A DNA stretch of 64,000 nt from Rothia dentocariosa ATCC 17931 (GTDB lineage: Bacteria > Actinomycetota > Actinomycetes > Actinomycetales > Micrococcaceae), in contig NC_014643.1 of NCBI RefSeq assembly GCF_000164695.2, positions 1,860,001 to 1,924,000 of the forward strand. The letters are read 5' to 3'. Below, piece by piece: positions 9,587 through 19,407 of this stretch. A program made the position numbers and the translations under genes. The stretch's first letter is position 1. The number at the start of each line of letters is the position of its first letter. The notes below the pieces were generated by a model. That model was given only the letters and a program-made list of their open reading frames with translations, had not been told where the DNA came from and ran no database searches.

Positions 9587-9781
9587 ATGAGTATTACCGA
9601 CAATGTCACCCCAGGCCCACACCCGGTGCAGTACTGGTACAACACCTTTACTGGGCAGGTAGAAGAAGGGCAGCAAAGCAAGATTACCCACCTGTGGGGT
9701 CCTTATGCGACACGCGAAGAGGCCGAAAAGGCCATGGAAACAGCGCAGAAGCGTAATGAAGAATGGGACAATCAGGACTAG
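9587..9781 (+). CDS. Small conserved SPOR-like protein
   Basis: This 64-residue soluble protein has an aromatic N-terminal half (Q-Y-W-Y-N-T-F-T-G-Q-V-E) and ends in W-G-P-Y-A-T-R-E-E-A-E-K-A, a pattern resembling the core of SPOR peptidoglycan-binding repeats. It has no signal peptide or membrane segment. Small proteins of this type are common near map or panB in Micrococcaceae and have no assigned function. The start at 9587 has GAAGGAG upstream. The pattern match is weak for SPOR, and it may simply be a conserved hypothetical. Confidence 0.7.
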   Translation: MSITDNVTPGPHPVQYWYNTFTGQVEEGQQSKITHLWGPYATREEAEKAMETAQKRNEEWDNQD

Positions 9782-9801
9782 CCGATTTCCGCGCAAATCT
9801 T

Positions 9802-9836
9802 AAGAGCCAGACTCACCGTGTGTGAGGCTGGCTCTT
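9802..9836. terminator. Bidirectional terminator between the small gene and panB
   Basis: Fifteen-base arms at 9802-9816 and 9822-9836 pair with one mismatch across a five-base loop. The hairpin lies between convergent genes and can serve both. Confidence 0.7.
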
Positions 9837-9887
9837 GTGCTTTGTAGATTTTCTGCTGCTCCCTAAGACGGTTTTTCTGAGGAGATC

Positions 9888-10802
9888 CTACTCAAAAGTG
9901 TGTTCGTGTGCGGGGAATTCACCCGAACGCACCTCGGCGCGGTAGGTACGTGCCGCATCTTCAAGAAGCGAACCGATCTGCGCAAATTGTTTGACGAACT
10001 TGGGGAGTTTACCCTCGCGCATTCCCATAGCATCTTGCCAGACGAGAACCTGGCCGGTAGTGACGTTACTTGCGCCAATACCGATAGTAGGGACTGCGCC
10101 CACCGCCTGATCAACGCGGCGCGCGGTCTCTGTAGTCACCATTTCAAGAAGCACACAGAATGCGCCAGCTTCGGCGAGGGCGCGTGCATCCGCAACAACG
10201 GCATCGCTTTTTTCGCTGCGGCCCTGCACCCGGAAACCCCCGAGAGCATGCTCCGACTGCGGGGTGAAGCCGATGTGTGCGACAACTGGAATACCTGCAC
10301 GAACTATGGCGCGAACCCACTCGGTCATAGCGGCGTTGGCCTCGATTTTGATAGCGTGTGCCCCGCCTTCTTTCATGAGGCGCGCCGCCGATGCGACCGC
10401 TTGTGCGGGAGACTGCTCATAACTGCCGAAGGGGAGATCGGCGACCACCATAGCACGGGATGCGCCGCGTGCTACCGAGGCTACGAGCGGAATCATCTCG
10501 TCAAGAGTGACGGTGAGGGTGGACTCATATCCGTAGACGACATTAGCGGCGGAGTCACCGATAAGAAGCATATCGATTCCCGCGCGGTCAAAAATCTGGG
10601 CTGTTAAGAAGTCATAGCAGGTGAGCATTGAGAACTTTTCGCCCGCAGCTTTAGCTTGCGCGAGGTGGAGGGTACGCACTTTTTTCACCGCTTCAAGGCT
10701 GAAAGGCTTATCCCCGGTTCCCGTGGGGGTGGCACTCGTCGCGTTGTGCGGGTGCTGTGCAGACGCGGATGGTGCGTAAGGGGCGTTTTCGTTCTCGCTC
10801 AT
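9888..10802 (-). CDS. panB: 3-methyl-2-oxobutanoate hydroxymethyltransferase
   Basis: This is the first committed enzyme of pantothenate synthesis; it transfers a hydroxymethyl group from 5,10-methylenetetrahydrofolate to alpha-ketoisovalerate. The TIM-barrel shows the metal-binding I-G-D-S motif (D83), the T-C-Y-D-F segment near 61, and the catalytic L-L-E-M-V segment. The 304 residues include a polar N-terminal extension of about 35 residues, making it longer than the E. coli enzyme. The two unknown membrane-anchored genes lie upstream on the same strand with a 99-base gap, so co-transcription is possible. No panC or panD is adjacent. Confidence 0.95.
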   Translation of the reverse strand: MSENENAPYAPSASAQHPHNATSATPTGTGDKPFSLEAVKKVRTLHLAQAKAAGEKFSMLTCYDFLTAQIFDRAGIDMLLIGDSAANVVYGYESTLTVTLDEMIPLVASVARGASRAMVVADLPFGSYEQSPAQAVASAARLMKEGGAHAIKIEANAAMTEWVRAIVRAGIPVVAHIGFTPQSEHALGGFRVQGRSEKSDAVVADARALAEAGAFCVLLEMVTTETARRVDQAVGAVPTIGIGASNVTTGQVLVWQDAMGMREGKLPKFVKQFAQIGSLLEDAARTYRAEVRSGEFPAHEHTFE

Positions 10803-10901
10803 GGGGTCTATTTTATCGTGGTTGCTCCGGTATTGCTGGGGAACGGTTCGCTGATAGATAACGCCTGATGCTATGGCATACCAAAATACCCATCATCTGG
10901 T

Positions 10902-12431
10902 TTAGTACAGGGCGCGTAATGGAGAGTAGTCGCCTCTGACAAGGGACTTTCGCCAGCCCCAGCGCCAACCGTGACGTTCTGCGTGGAAGAGGAAAACGGT
11001 ATCTTGTGTGAGAGCAGGGGTCCAGTACACGAGTGGGTCGGTACCGGAGCCTCGTTTCTCAGCGGCGAGCGCATCGCATTGGAATTGTTCAAGACAGTGT
11101 TGTGCTTGGGTTTGCAGTTCGGCTGAAGACCGGGTCAGAGCCTCCGTTACAGTCGAGAGAATTTCTTCATGCGTAAAAGCTGAGAATTTTTCGTGAGATT
11201 CAGTGCGGGCGCGATGGTGCAGCGCAGATGCGGATTTCATGAGGCGTTCGCACACGCGGACCATCTGGCTAAGCGACATCATCTCGTAGAGTTGGGGTAC
11301 CTGAACATGTGCCTGAGAGAGGGCGGCGCGAAGCTCTGGGCTTACAGGCAGAAGGCGACCGAGCGTGTACACGTTGGTGCGGGCTAGATTAGCCGAGATA
11401 AGTGTTTCGGTAGTGGTGCTCAGGAGGGCTCGCGCATCGTTTTTAGTGTCTGCGGAAAATGCGTATCCGAGAGCTTTGACAATATCGAGAGTAAGCTGTG
11501 TTGCCTGTACCAGCGCGGTGATGGGGTCTTGTGATGGCACCGCCGATTGTAGCTCCGTGAGCCTTGCACGATATTCGGTAAGTGTCTGAAAATGCTCTGA
11601 TGCGTGGTCATCAATCTGCTGAAGCAGATGCTCAAGGGTTTTCAGCGTTGGGTTCAGCTGTGATTGTGCGGAGTCGAATGCATCCATGAGCAGAGTGAGG
11701 TGTCGATAAATCGTCTGGGCACCTTGGAGATATCGTTCATGGTGTGTATTCTCGTGCAGCGTTTGGGCTAGGCGAAGGTGCCTATGTAGTACATCAAATG
11801 GGAATGAGGTGATGGCTGGATAGCGTGTCTCAAGATCGTGAATTTGGCGCGATAAAGCCTGTTGGTGCTCCCGAGCACGGTCGGCGATATGCGCGAGTTT
11901 TTCCTCGTTGAGATAACTCTCGGGAACGGGCAAATAGGCAATGCTCAAGAGCACCCCGAGAGAGCAGCTGAGAGACTGCGCTACAGCGGTTTTGAGGGCT
12001 TGATCGTCTCTGTGCACCGTGGTCGCGAAAGCATAATATGCAGCGTGCATATTCTGGATGAAACTATCGGTATCTTCCAGATAGTCACGACTGACGGCTT
12101 TGCTGACTCGAACTTGGGCTATCTGCGCCCGTTCTCGTAGCAGCTGAAAATATTGGTCGGCGTATACAGCTTCGCGGTACCAGGCGGTGCATCTGTGCAT
12201 GAGTTCCGCCTGCGATAGCTCGAAAATTGAAGGGTGAGCGTTGACAGGGGCGAACCCTTGGGGAGAGAGTGCTACTGCCGAGAGCGCATACGGATCGGCC
12301 ACGATAAACTCGGGCTCATAGACTCCATTGGGTAAAGGACAGGGCTCTTTGAAAGAAGAGATATAAGAAATAAGCCAGATGATACTGAGCATAACGAGCA
12401 TGAAGGCGCCGCTGAAAATAAGATACTCCAC
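10902..12431 (-). CDS. Unrecognised membrane-anchored helical protein
   Basis: I do not recognise this protein of about 509 residues. One strong transmembrane segment lies at the N-terminus (about residues 3-27). The rest is predicted to be soluble, mostly helical and rich in Leu, Ala, Gln, His and Glu, with no Walker, zinc or catalytic motif that I can see. A conserved-looking tail rich in Trp, Arg and Tyr ends it. An ATG at 12437 directly abuts the AGGAAGGA ribosome-binding site, so the GTG at 12431, six bases further on, is the better start. The upstream neighbour on the same strand has a similar build (N-terminal membrane anchor plus long helical body), so the pair probably works together. 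Base composition is close to that of the flanks. Confidence 0.75.
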   Translation of the reverse strand: MEYLIFSGAFMLVMLSIIWLISYISSFKEPCPLPNGVYEPEFIVADPYALSAVALSPQGFAPVNAHPSIFELSQAELMHRCTAWYREAVYADQYFQLLRERAQIAQVRVSKAVSRDYLEDTDSFIQNMHAAYYAFATTVHRDDQALKTAVAQSLSCSLGVLLSIAYLPVPESYLNEEKLAHIADRAREHQQALSRQIHDLETRYPAITSFPFDVLHRHLRLAQTLHENTHHERYLQGAQTIYRHLTLLMDAFDSAQSQLNPTLKTLEHLLQQIDDHASEHFQTLTEYRARLTELQSAVPSQDPITALVQATQLTLDIVKALGYAFSADTKNDARALLSTTTETLISANLARTNVYTLGRLLPVSPELRAALSQAHVQVPQLYEMMSLSQMVRVCERLMKSASALHHRARTESHEKFSAFTHEEILSTVTEALTRSSAELQTQAQHCLEQFQCDALAAEKRGSGTDPLVYWTPALTQDTVFLFHAERHGWRWGWRKSLVRGDYSPLRALY

Positions 12432-12496
12432 AATCATTCCTTCCTGGTTTTACGAAGGGCAGCTCCGCCACTTTATACGACGTGATGAACCGAGTA

Positions 12497-14149
12497 TCAG
12501 ACTTTCAGATAGTCCGGTCGTGGGTAATCTGGCTCCTCCCACACCTTATGCCAGGGTACAAAAAAGTCATCCTTATACAGGGAATGATAAAACCAACTAG
12601 GGTTTTGCAGCATCCAGTAATGATATTCCTCTGAATCGGGCTGCAGTCTGCTGCGCTTATCGCGTTCGAGCATACGCTGGCATTCGTCATATGCCGCATA
12701 CATTTCGGTGTCAGAGACAAGAAGCTCGTAGCTTAGCGCCGTCACAAACCGTTTTTGGCTTGGGGAATCTGGTGTCATATCGGGGAAGTAGCCGTCGTAT
12801 GTTTGCAGCATTTCTTCTCGCGTATGCCGTAATTGTTTTACCAGGTTTACCAGGTACTCTAAAGAGCCCGATAGATCATCTTCATCCTCCAGAAGTATTT
12901 GGCAAGCATACTGATTCAGCATAGCCGTGCAGAGCTCATGTGTATTCAGCGGCGCGTATTCCCCAGCAAGAAGGAGCTTTGTGTAACCGTATTCGCGTCG
13001 TATCTGCGTTATGCATAGGCGTTGAATAAGGCGCTCGCAGCGTGTATAAGACTCCTCTGAAAGTACCGGCTTCACCTCCGTAAGCAAATCTATGCAAAAG
13101 CTCGTTATGCGGTCTCGAATCTCATGATTCTGCGGCAGGTCAGCGGGTGCTTTGCCAGTTGTTGCTAGGATTTCTTCGAGCTGTTCGGCACGGTGGCTAA
13201 CAATCTGCCGATAAAAACGGTTGCGGCGTTCTTCGGCTCCGTACTGCGCCGCTTCAAGAAGTTCAACGGCAGTCTGCGCTTCGGGGGCAGTACAGCAGTA
13301 CTCCTCGCATGCATCAAGGGCTTCTTGCAGCGCCGTCAATATAGTCCTAACGCCGCATATTGCACGCTGAATTTCGTGGTGCAGGTAAGTGCGTGCTGCA
13401 TCCCCACGAATATGCGGATGTTCGGCGAGTTTATGCTGCGCTGCCTCTAGAACCTGTGTTGCGGCGGCAAGCACCGCACAAGCAATTTGTTGGGGAAAAT
13501 CACTGTTCTTATGCTGCGATAGTGTGGTGGAAAGATGCTGTTCGGTTTCATCACGGATGCCGCAAAGTTCTTGTACCTTAGCTTCTTGCCCTTTAAAGAT
13601 TTTTGCGGATATATTTCGCGGTTCTTTCCACTCTCCAAGTATCAAACCTGTCTGACGTATAACACCCCGAGAGTATCCGAGAGCGTCGGTACTCGCCTGA
13701 CGGAGTTTCTGCGGTTGAGGGGATTTAGCCTCTAGTGCGCGTTCGTACCTGTTTAAGGCCGTGTAGGCTCGCAGAATGTCAACACGGACAGCTTCAGAAT
13801 AGGCATCGTCCAACGCGGGTTTTTTGAGGGTATCAGGGTGGATAGCGATATTGAGGTAAATACGATGCGTCCACCGTACGTACAGTTCATGCCGGTCGCG
13901 CAGTTGGCGAGGCGATAGAGCCCAGGTAATTTCGTCGAGTTTAAACGGGTTTTTGGGAGTCTCTGGAACCGGGGTAGGATTTCGGTTCCGGAACTTGTCT
14001 ATGACCCATAGGATTGGCGTGAGGGGTATAGCTAGAAGGGCGCATACGATAAATCCAGCGAAAATGAGAACAGGAATTCCTATAACGATAAAACATATGA
14101 TGTACATGAACGCTATAGCTATCATTCTGCATATTTCTGCAATGCTCAT
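12497..14149 (-). CDS. Unrecognised membrane protein with long helical cytoplasmic body
   Basis: This 550-residue protein is not one I recognise. Residues 1-50 form one or two membrane segments rich in Ile, Phe and Val, followed by a positively charged F-R-N-R-N stretch that suggests the large C-terminal part is cytoplasmic. The body is helical with many Glu, Gln, Ala and several Cys residues and has no known catalytic motif. The start at 14149 is preferred to a GTG at 14224 because AGAGGA lies seven bases upstream of it, while the earlier codon has no ribosome-binding site. The related-looking gene follows after 65 bases. The final 30 residues are rich in Trp, Tyr, Pro and Asp. Confidence 0.75.
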   Translation of the reverse strand: MSIAEICRMIAIAFMYIICFIVIGIPVLIFAGFIVCALLAIPLTPILWVIDKFRNRNPTPVPETPKNPFKLDEITWALSPRQLRDRHELYVRWTHRIYLNIAIHPDTLKKPALDDAYSEAVRVDILRAYTALNRYERALEAKSPQPQKLRQASTDALGYSRGVIRQTGLILGEWKEPRNISAKIFKGQEAKVQELCGIRDETEQHLSTTLSQHKNSDFPQQIACAVLAAATQVLEAAQHKLAEHPHIRGDAARTYLHHEIQRAICGVRTILTALQEALDACEEYCCTAPEAQTAVELLEAAQYGAEERRNRFYRQIVSHRAEQLEEILATTGKAPADLPQNHEIRDRITSFCIDLLTEVKPVLSEESYTRCERLIQRLCITQIRREYGYTKLLLAGEYAPLNTHELCTAMLNQYACQILLEDEDDLSGSLEYLVNLVKQLRHTREEMLQTYDGYFPDMTPDSPSQKRFVTALSYELLVSDTEMYAAYDECQRMLERDKRSRLQPDSEEYHYWMLQNPSWFYHSLYKDDFFVPWHKVWEEPDYPRPDYLKV

Positions 14150-14628
14150 ATGTATTTCCTCTGGAACGTATTCAGTGATTTCGTGGTTGGGCTGTACACA
14201 AAATTTTGAAGTGATGGGAGTCACCCAGCAACTTCTATCTTAGGCGACTCGCCGGACAGATCAGCGCCCGTTAGCGTGAATTGAACGTGAATTTTGGGGG
14301 AATAAACTACTGTGTGCATATGAAGCGGGATTTTTGGTCGGGAACGAGAGAGGCCTACTTTCTCAGCCAAAAGCCCGCCTCTTGTGGTTCAGTTTTCAAA
14401 GGTGGGTAAAACGCGGAATATATAGCAACAGAACTAAGACGCCTACCTGACCCATAGAATTTACATAAACGAAACCTGAACATCAGGCTTTTGCGGGAAG
14501 AAACCGATAGTCTAGAAAGAGACATAAAACCGTGCCAGCGCACTCGCGTCTTGCGGCACCAACATATGCGTGAGCACGGCATCACTCACCGCCGAGTCAG
14601 CTACCGCCCGGAATACAGGGAGATATCT
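14150..14628. promoter_or_regulatory. Divergent promoter region and glnA2 leader
   Basis: These 479 bases carry the start signals of glnA2 and of the divergent unknown gene. A hairpin pairs 14325-14337 with 14367-14378 with one base bulged; a smaller GAGA/TCTC stem lies in its loop. A TAGAAT hexamer at 14455-14460 is a candidate glnA2 -10 element, without a good -35 box, which would give a leader of about 165 bases. I see no gene or known riboswitch here. Confidence 0.4.
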
Positions 14629-15969
14629 ATGGACCGTCAACAGGAATTTGTACTGCGCACCATCGAAGAGCGCGACATTCGCTTTATTCGGCTGTGGTTT
14701 ACCGACGTGGTGGGAACCCTCAAATCCGTGGCATTAGCCCCAGCTGAGGTTGAAAGCGCCTTCGAGGAAGGGCTCGGCTTTGACGGTTCCTCCATTGAGG
14801 GTCTTTCACGCGTGTACGAATCCGATATGCTGCTTCAACCTGATCCCTCCACATTCCAGATATTGCCTTGGCGCGGGATTGAAGACCATACCTCCCGCAT
14901 GTTCTGCGATATTCTTACACCCGATGGTGAGGCGAGCGCATCCGACACTCGCGGTGTACTCAAGCGAACCCTCAACAAAGCTGCTGAAATGGGGTTCACA
15001 TGCTACACATCGCCCGAAATTGAGTTTTATCTGCTCAAATCTGCTCAGCTGGGTGATGACGGTTTTCCGGTACCGGTAGACTATGAGTCTTATTTTGATC
15101 ACACACCTGGCGGGATTGTGCAGGATTTCCGTCGCAAGGCAGTGACCATGCTTGAAGAGGTCGGTATCTCGGTGGAGTTCAGCCACCATGAAACTGGTCC
15201 CGGACAGAACGAGATCGACCTGCGCCATGCTGATGCCCTGCAGACCGCCGATAATGTGATGACGTTCCGTACCGTCATCAAAGAGGTTGCGTACACGCGG
15301 GATCTTTACGCAACGTTTATGCCTAAGCCTTTCACCAAATATGCCGGCAGCGGTATGCACACCCATTTCTCGCTTTTTGAGGGCGATACCAACGCGTTCT
15401 TTGAGGCCGGGGCTGAGTATCGTCTCTCAAAGACGGCACGGCACTTTATCGCCGGGGTACTCAAGCATGCCCCGGAGTTTACCTCGGTCACCAATCAGTT
15501 CATCAATTCATATAAGCGGCTGTGGGGCGGTGGGGAAGCACCCAGTTACGTTTCATGGGGGCACAATAACAGGTCGGCGCTGGTGCGTGTACCGCTCTAT
15601 AAGCCAAATAAGATGCAGGCGGCGCGCATCGAATACCGCGGGCTTGATTCGGCCTCAAACCCTTACCTAGCATATGCGGTAATTCTCGCCGCAGGGCTCA
15701 AAGGTATTGAGCACGAGTATGAGCTTATGCCTGCCGTGACTGAAGACCTCGCCGCCATGACAACCGCAGAACGCCGCGCTATGGGCTACAACCCGTTGCC
15801 TGCTTCTCTGCGTGAGGCTATTAACCGTACCGAGGACTCCGAGTTTATGGCAGAGGCTCTAGGGGAGCAGGTTTTCGAACAATTCTTACGCAATAAGCGC
15901 GCCGACTGGGAACAATACCAGGCTCAGGTCACTCCGTATGAGCTCAAGCATAATCTGGGTATTCTCTAG
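14629..15969 (+). CDS. glnA2: Type I glutamine synthetase, GlnA2-like
   Basis: It makes glutamine from glutamate, ammonia and ATP. The 446-residue length equals that of mycobacterial GlnA2. The family signatures include G-F-D-G-S-S-I-E-G near residue 46, the ATP-binding K-P-F-T-K-Y-A-G-S-G-M-H-T-H, and N-R-S-A-L-V-R. The tyrosine of the adenylylation loop (N-L-Y-D-L-P in E. coli) is missing: the matching segment reads V-T-E-D-L-A-A-M-T. This enzyme is therefore unlikely to be controlled by the GlnE encoded next door. ATG 14629 has GGGAGA upstream; the longer frame back to 14491 lacks support. glnE follows after 27 bases. Confidence 0.92.
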   Translation: MDRQQEFVLRTIEERDIRFIRLWFTDVVGTLKSVALAPAEVESAFEEGLGFDGSSIEGLSRVYESDMLLQPDPSTFQILPWRGIEDHTSRMFCDILTPDGEASASDTRGVLKRTLNKAAEMGFTCYTSPEIEFYLLKSAQLGDDGFPVPVDYESYFDHTPGGIVQDFRRKAVTMLEEVGISVEFSHHETGPGQNEIDLRHADALQTADNVMTFRTVIKEVAYTRDLYATFMPKPFTKYAGSGMHTHFSLFEGDTNAFFEAGAEYRLSKTARHFIAGVLKHAPEFTSVTNQFINSYKRLWGGGEAPSYVSWGHNNRSALVRVPLYKPNKMQAARIEYRGLDSASNPYLAYAVILAAGLKGIEHEYELMPAVTEDLAAMTTAERRAMGYNPLPASLREAINRTEDSEFMAEALGEQVFEQFLRNKRADWEQYQAQVTPYELKHNLGIL

Positions 15970-15996
15970 CGGATAGGCGAGTTTCGGGAGGGGACC

Positions 15997-18900
15997 ATGC
16001 CAGAGCAGCAACCTACTGAAGGCACAGCGGCGGCACCGGCGGATGCGGAACGTCAAGAACACGCACGCAGGCGCACGCGCATGGTCGCCGCCGGGTTCTA
16101 CGATGCCGCAAAGAGCGAGCGCTGGCTTGATTCCCCCGAGCTCGCCCAGGTTAATACAGATGCTCTCTTCGCCGGGCTCCGCTGGGCACCCTCGCCGGAT
16201 ATCGCGTTACCTTCGCTGGTGAGGCTTATCGAAAAGCACCCCGCAACGGCGGAGCGCGCGAACCGCGGGGATGCCGAGTTTAGCATGTTCCGGCTTTTGG
16301 GTTCTTCGCAGGCGTTGGGCGATTTTCTGTACCGCAACCCGCATTTGATCGACCATGTTTTCGACAGTCACGGGCTAGACTCTGAACCTGAGCTCATCGC
16401 CACTCAAGAGCCCAGCACCGTTCAGGCGGAGGATATCGAGCCGCAGATAGATCCGCACGATGTTGAAGAAACCCCGCATATTCGCGGGTACAGCGGCGCT
16501 GCCGGGGGTAAAAAGCTCGACGATATTGATGAGCCTACGGCCCCGTTGGCAACCGCATACCGCACGGATCTGTTGGAAGCGGTGGGCGCGAATCCCGACG
16601 ATGAGCGGCCGCGCGCATCACGTGAGATGACGGGTAAAGAGGGGTATACAGCGTTGCGTGTGGCGTACCGTGCCGCACTCACGAAAATTGCGCTTGTTGA
16701 TGTGTGTTCGCCCGATCCTGTGGAACTTATGCCCACGGTTGGGCGGCATCTTGCTGATCTTGCCGCCGCTGCGCTGGAAGGAGCGCTCGCGATAGCCCGC
16801 ACCGAGGTTGCCGAGGGGCTGGGCGGTGGACTGTGCGCGGCACCCGCGCGGGGTGCATCCGTAGATGCCCTGGATTTGGCGATTATCGGTATGGGCAAAT
16901 GCGGGGCGCGCGAGCTGAACTATATTTCTGATGTAGATGTGGTGTATGTGATAGAACCCGTTCCCGCCAGTGAACTGCCCGAGGGAGTAGCATCCCTCAC
17001 CGAGCAGGACTGCGCCCAGATCGGTACTGAGCTGGTGCATGCGCTAACGAAGGCGATCATGGCACCTGCCGTTGAGCCTCCACTGTGGGAGGTAGACGCG
17101 AACCTGCGCCCCGAAGGCAAAGACGGCCCGCTGGTGCGCACCGTCGAATCCTATGTGCGGTACTACAAGCGTTGGGCTGAGAACTGGGAGTTTCAGGCGC
17201 TTTTAAAGGCCCGACCGATTGCCGGTTCTGCGCATTTGGGTGAAAAATACGCACGCGCAATCGAGCCGTTCGTGTGGGAATCAGCCGCTCGGGATTCCTT
17301 CGTGGAATCTGTGCAGGCTATGCGCGCCCGCGTGACCGATAATATCCCTGCCGCCCAGCTGGAACGTCAAATAAAGCTCGGCCCCGGTGGGCTGCGCGAT
17401 GTCGAGTTCACGGTTCAACTTCTGCAGCTGGTACACGGGCGCACCGACCCCGCCGTGCGTACCAAATCTACCCTGGATTCGCTCGCCGCGCTCACCCGTG
17501 CCAGCTACATTAGTCGCGCCGATACCGAGGCGTTCTCACGCGACTACAAGAAATTACGTCTGCTGGAGCACCGCATTCAGCTTATGCATCTGCGCCGAAC
17601 CCACCTGATGCCCGATCGCGCCGGGGAACAGCGCGCCCTTGCCCGCTCCCTGGTGCCCGCAGAACGCATGGGAACACTCTCGGCTGAGCAGATGCTCAAA
17701 GCTTGGCAGAAACTCAAACGCAATGTGCGTTCCCTACACGAACGTATATTCTTCCGCCCGCTGCTGGCCGCAGTTTCAACCCTGAGCCGCGATGAAGTGG
17801 CGCTTTCTGATCAGGCAGCGCAAGACCGTCTGGCTGCGCTCGGCTACCGCGACCCGCGCGGAGCCATGCGGCATATCGAAGCGCTCACCAATGGGGTCAG
17901 CCGCCGCGCTGAGATTCAACGGCACCTGATGCCCGTACTCTTGGGCTGGTTTGCTGAGGGCGTGGATGCAGACGCCGGGCTGCTGGGGTTCCGCCTGGTC
18001 TCAGAGTCTTTGGGCACCACAAGCTGGTACCTGCGTATGCTTCGCGATTCGCCCGCCGCGGCGGAGCGGCTGTGCCAGATACTCTCAAGCTCGCGGTATA
18101 TTACCGATCTGCTGGAAGACGCGCCCACCTCCATCACCTGGCTTGATAAGGTTGCCGACCTGCAGCCGCTGAGCGCGGGCGCGCTCAAGGCCGAAATTAC
18201 CTCGCTCCTGTCACGTCACGAGGACTCTGCGGACGCTATGCGCGCGGTACGGTACCTGCGCCGCCGCGAGATTTTGCGCATCGCCATGGGAGATGCCCTG
18301 AACCTGCTGAGCGTGCAGCAGGTGTGCACCGGGCTGGCGACCGTGGACGAGTGCACCATCGGCGCGGCGCTCGCCCTGGCGGAACGCGAAGAGGCCAACG
18401 CAGGGGAGCGTGACGAGAAAACCACGCCCCAGAAGAGCGACGCACCGCAGAATGATTCTCAAGAGGCAACGGGGGAGAGCCTCGAAGATGAACAGAGGAA
18501 TCCGCTACTAACCGAGATCACGGTAATTGCAATGGGTCGCCTGGGCGGCGCAGAGAACGGCTTCGGTTCGGATGCAGACGTGATGTTTGTGCACCGCCCC
18601 GTGGAGGGAGCCGATGAGAAAGAAGCCCAGGCGCAGGCAAACCACATTGTGAACCGGCTGATGCAGCTGATTAAACAGCCGGTACGTCCGGCAATCCGTG
18701 CCGAACGCCCGCTTGAGGTAGACGCGGATCTGCGCCCGGAAGGTAAGCAGGGGGCACTGGTTCGCTCGCTGGATTCGTACCGCGCTTACTATGAGCGCTG
18801 GGCTGAGACCTGGGAGTTTCAGGCGCTCTTGCGGGCGCGCCCGATTGCCGGGTCTGAAGACTTGGGGCGTGCGTTTGTTGAGCTGGTTAATCCTTACCGG

Positions 18901-19383
18901 TATCCGCGTGAGTTCACGGTGGAGCAGGTACAGCAGGTGCGGCGCATGAAGGCGCGTGTGGAGCATGAGCGGATGCCGCACGGGGCGGACCGTACCCGGC
19001 AGTTGAAGCTGGGGCGTGGCGGGCTCTCTGATGTGGAGTGGCTGGTTCAGCTGATTCAGCTTCAATATGCTCATAAGGTTGAGGGGCTTCGCACGACCTC
19101 GACTCTGGAAGCGTTGGATGCAGCCGTTCAGGCTAACCTGGTGGCTGCTGAGGAAGCCGAAGTTTTGCGGGATGCGTGGCTGCTGGCGACCAAGATTCGC
19201 GGCGGCAACGTGCTGCGCGGCGTACGCCAGTCCGATTTGCTGCCGACTCTGCGCGATGCTTTGGAAGCGGTTGCCCGCTGGAGCGGCTACACCCCAGGCA
19301 GCGCCCGCCAACTGGAAGAAGACTATCTACGCGTTACCCGAAATGCCAGGAAAGTTTACGAAAGGCTTTTCTTTGAGGGATAA
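15997..19383 (+). CDS. glnE: Bifunctional glutamine synthetase adenylyltransferase/deadenylase
   Basis: GlnE adds or removes AMP on a tyrosine of GlnA1 according to nitrogen status. The 1128-residue protein holds two nucleotidyltransferase domains. The first has G-M-G-K-C-G-A-R-E-L-N with S-D-V-D (deadenylylating half). The second has G-M-G-R-L-G-G-A-E-N with S-D-A-D (adenylylating half). Helical regulatory segments separate them. Two acidic, low-complexity insertions (about residues 130-180 and 800-835) make it longer than E. coli GlnE. The start at 15997 has GGGAGGGG upstream. It forms an operon with glnA2. The GlnA1 substrate is not in the window. Confidence 0.96.
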   Translation: MPEQQPTEGTAAAPADAERQEHARRRTRMVAAGFYDAAKSERWLDSPELAQVNTDALFAGLRWAPSPDIALPSLVRLIEKHPATAERANRGDAEFSMFRLLGSSQALGDFLYRNPHLIDHVFDSHGLDSEPELIATQEPSTVQAEDIEPQIDPHDVEETPHIRGYSGAAGGKKLDDIDEPTAPLATAYRTDLLEAVGANPDDERPRASREMTGKEGYTALRVAYRAALTKIALVDVCSPDPVELMPTVGRHLADLAAAALEGALAIARTEVAEGLGGGLCAAPARGASVDALDLAIIGMGKCGARELNYISDVDVVYVIEPVPASELPEGVASLTEQDCAQIGTELVHALTKAIMAPAVEPPLWEVDANLRPEGKDGPLVRTVESYVRYYKRWAENWEFQALLKARPIAGSAHLGEKYARAIEPFVWESAARDSFVESVQAMRARVTDNIPAAQLERQIKLGPGGLRDVEFTVQLLQLVHGRTDPAVRTKSTLDSLAALTRASYISRADTEAFSRDYKKLRLLEHRIQLMHLRRTHLMPDRAGEQRALARSLVPAERMGTLSAEQMLKAWQKLKRNVRSLHERIFFRPLLAAVSTLSRDEVALSDQAAQDRLAALGYRDPRGAMRHIEALTNGVSRRAEIQRHLMPVLLGWFAEGVDADAGLLGFRLVSESLGTTSWYLRMLRDSPAAAERLCQILSSSRYITDLLEDAPTSITWLDKVADLQPLSAGALKAEITSLLSRHEDSADAMRAVRYLRRREILRIAMGDALNLLSVQQVCTGLATVDECTIGAALALAEREEANAGERDEKTTPQKSDAPQNDSQEATGESLEDEQRNPLLTEITVIAMGRLGGAENGFGSDADVMFVHRPVEGADEKEAQAQANHIVNRLMQLIKQPVRPAIRAERPLEVDADLRPEGKQGALVRSLDSYRAYYERWAETWEFQALLRARPIAGSEDLGRAFVELVNPYRYPREFTVEQVQQVRRMKARVEHERMPHGADRTRQLKLGRGGLSDVEWLVQLIQLQYAHKVEGLRTTSTLEALDAAVQANLVAAEEAEVLRDAWLLATKIRGGNVLRGVRQSDLLPTLRDALEAVARWSGYTPGSARQLEEDYLRVTRNARKVYERLFFEG

Positions 19384-19407
19384 GGGAATAAAAAGGAGTG
19401 TGTAACG

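Noticed and set aside
14150..14224. Upstream GTG start of the unknown 550-residue protein
   Set aside because: No ribosome-binding site at 14224, whereas AGAGGA precedes the ATG at 14149.
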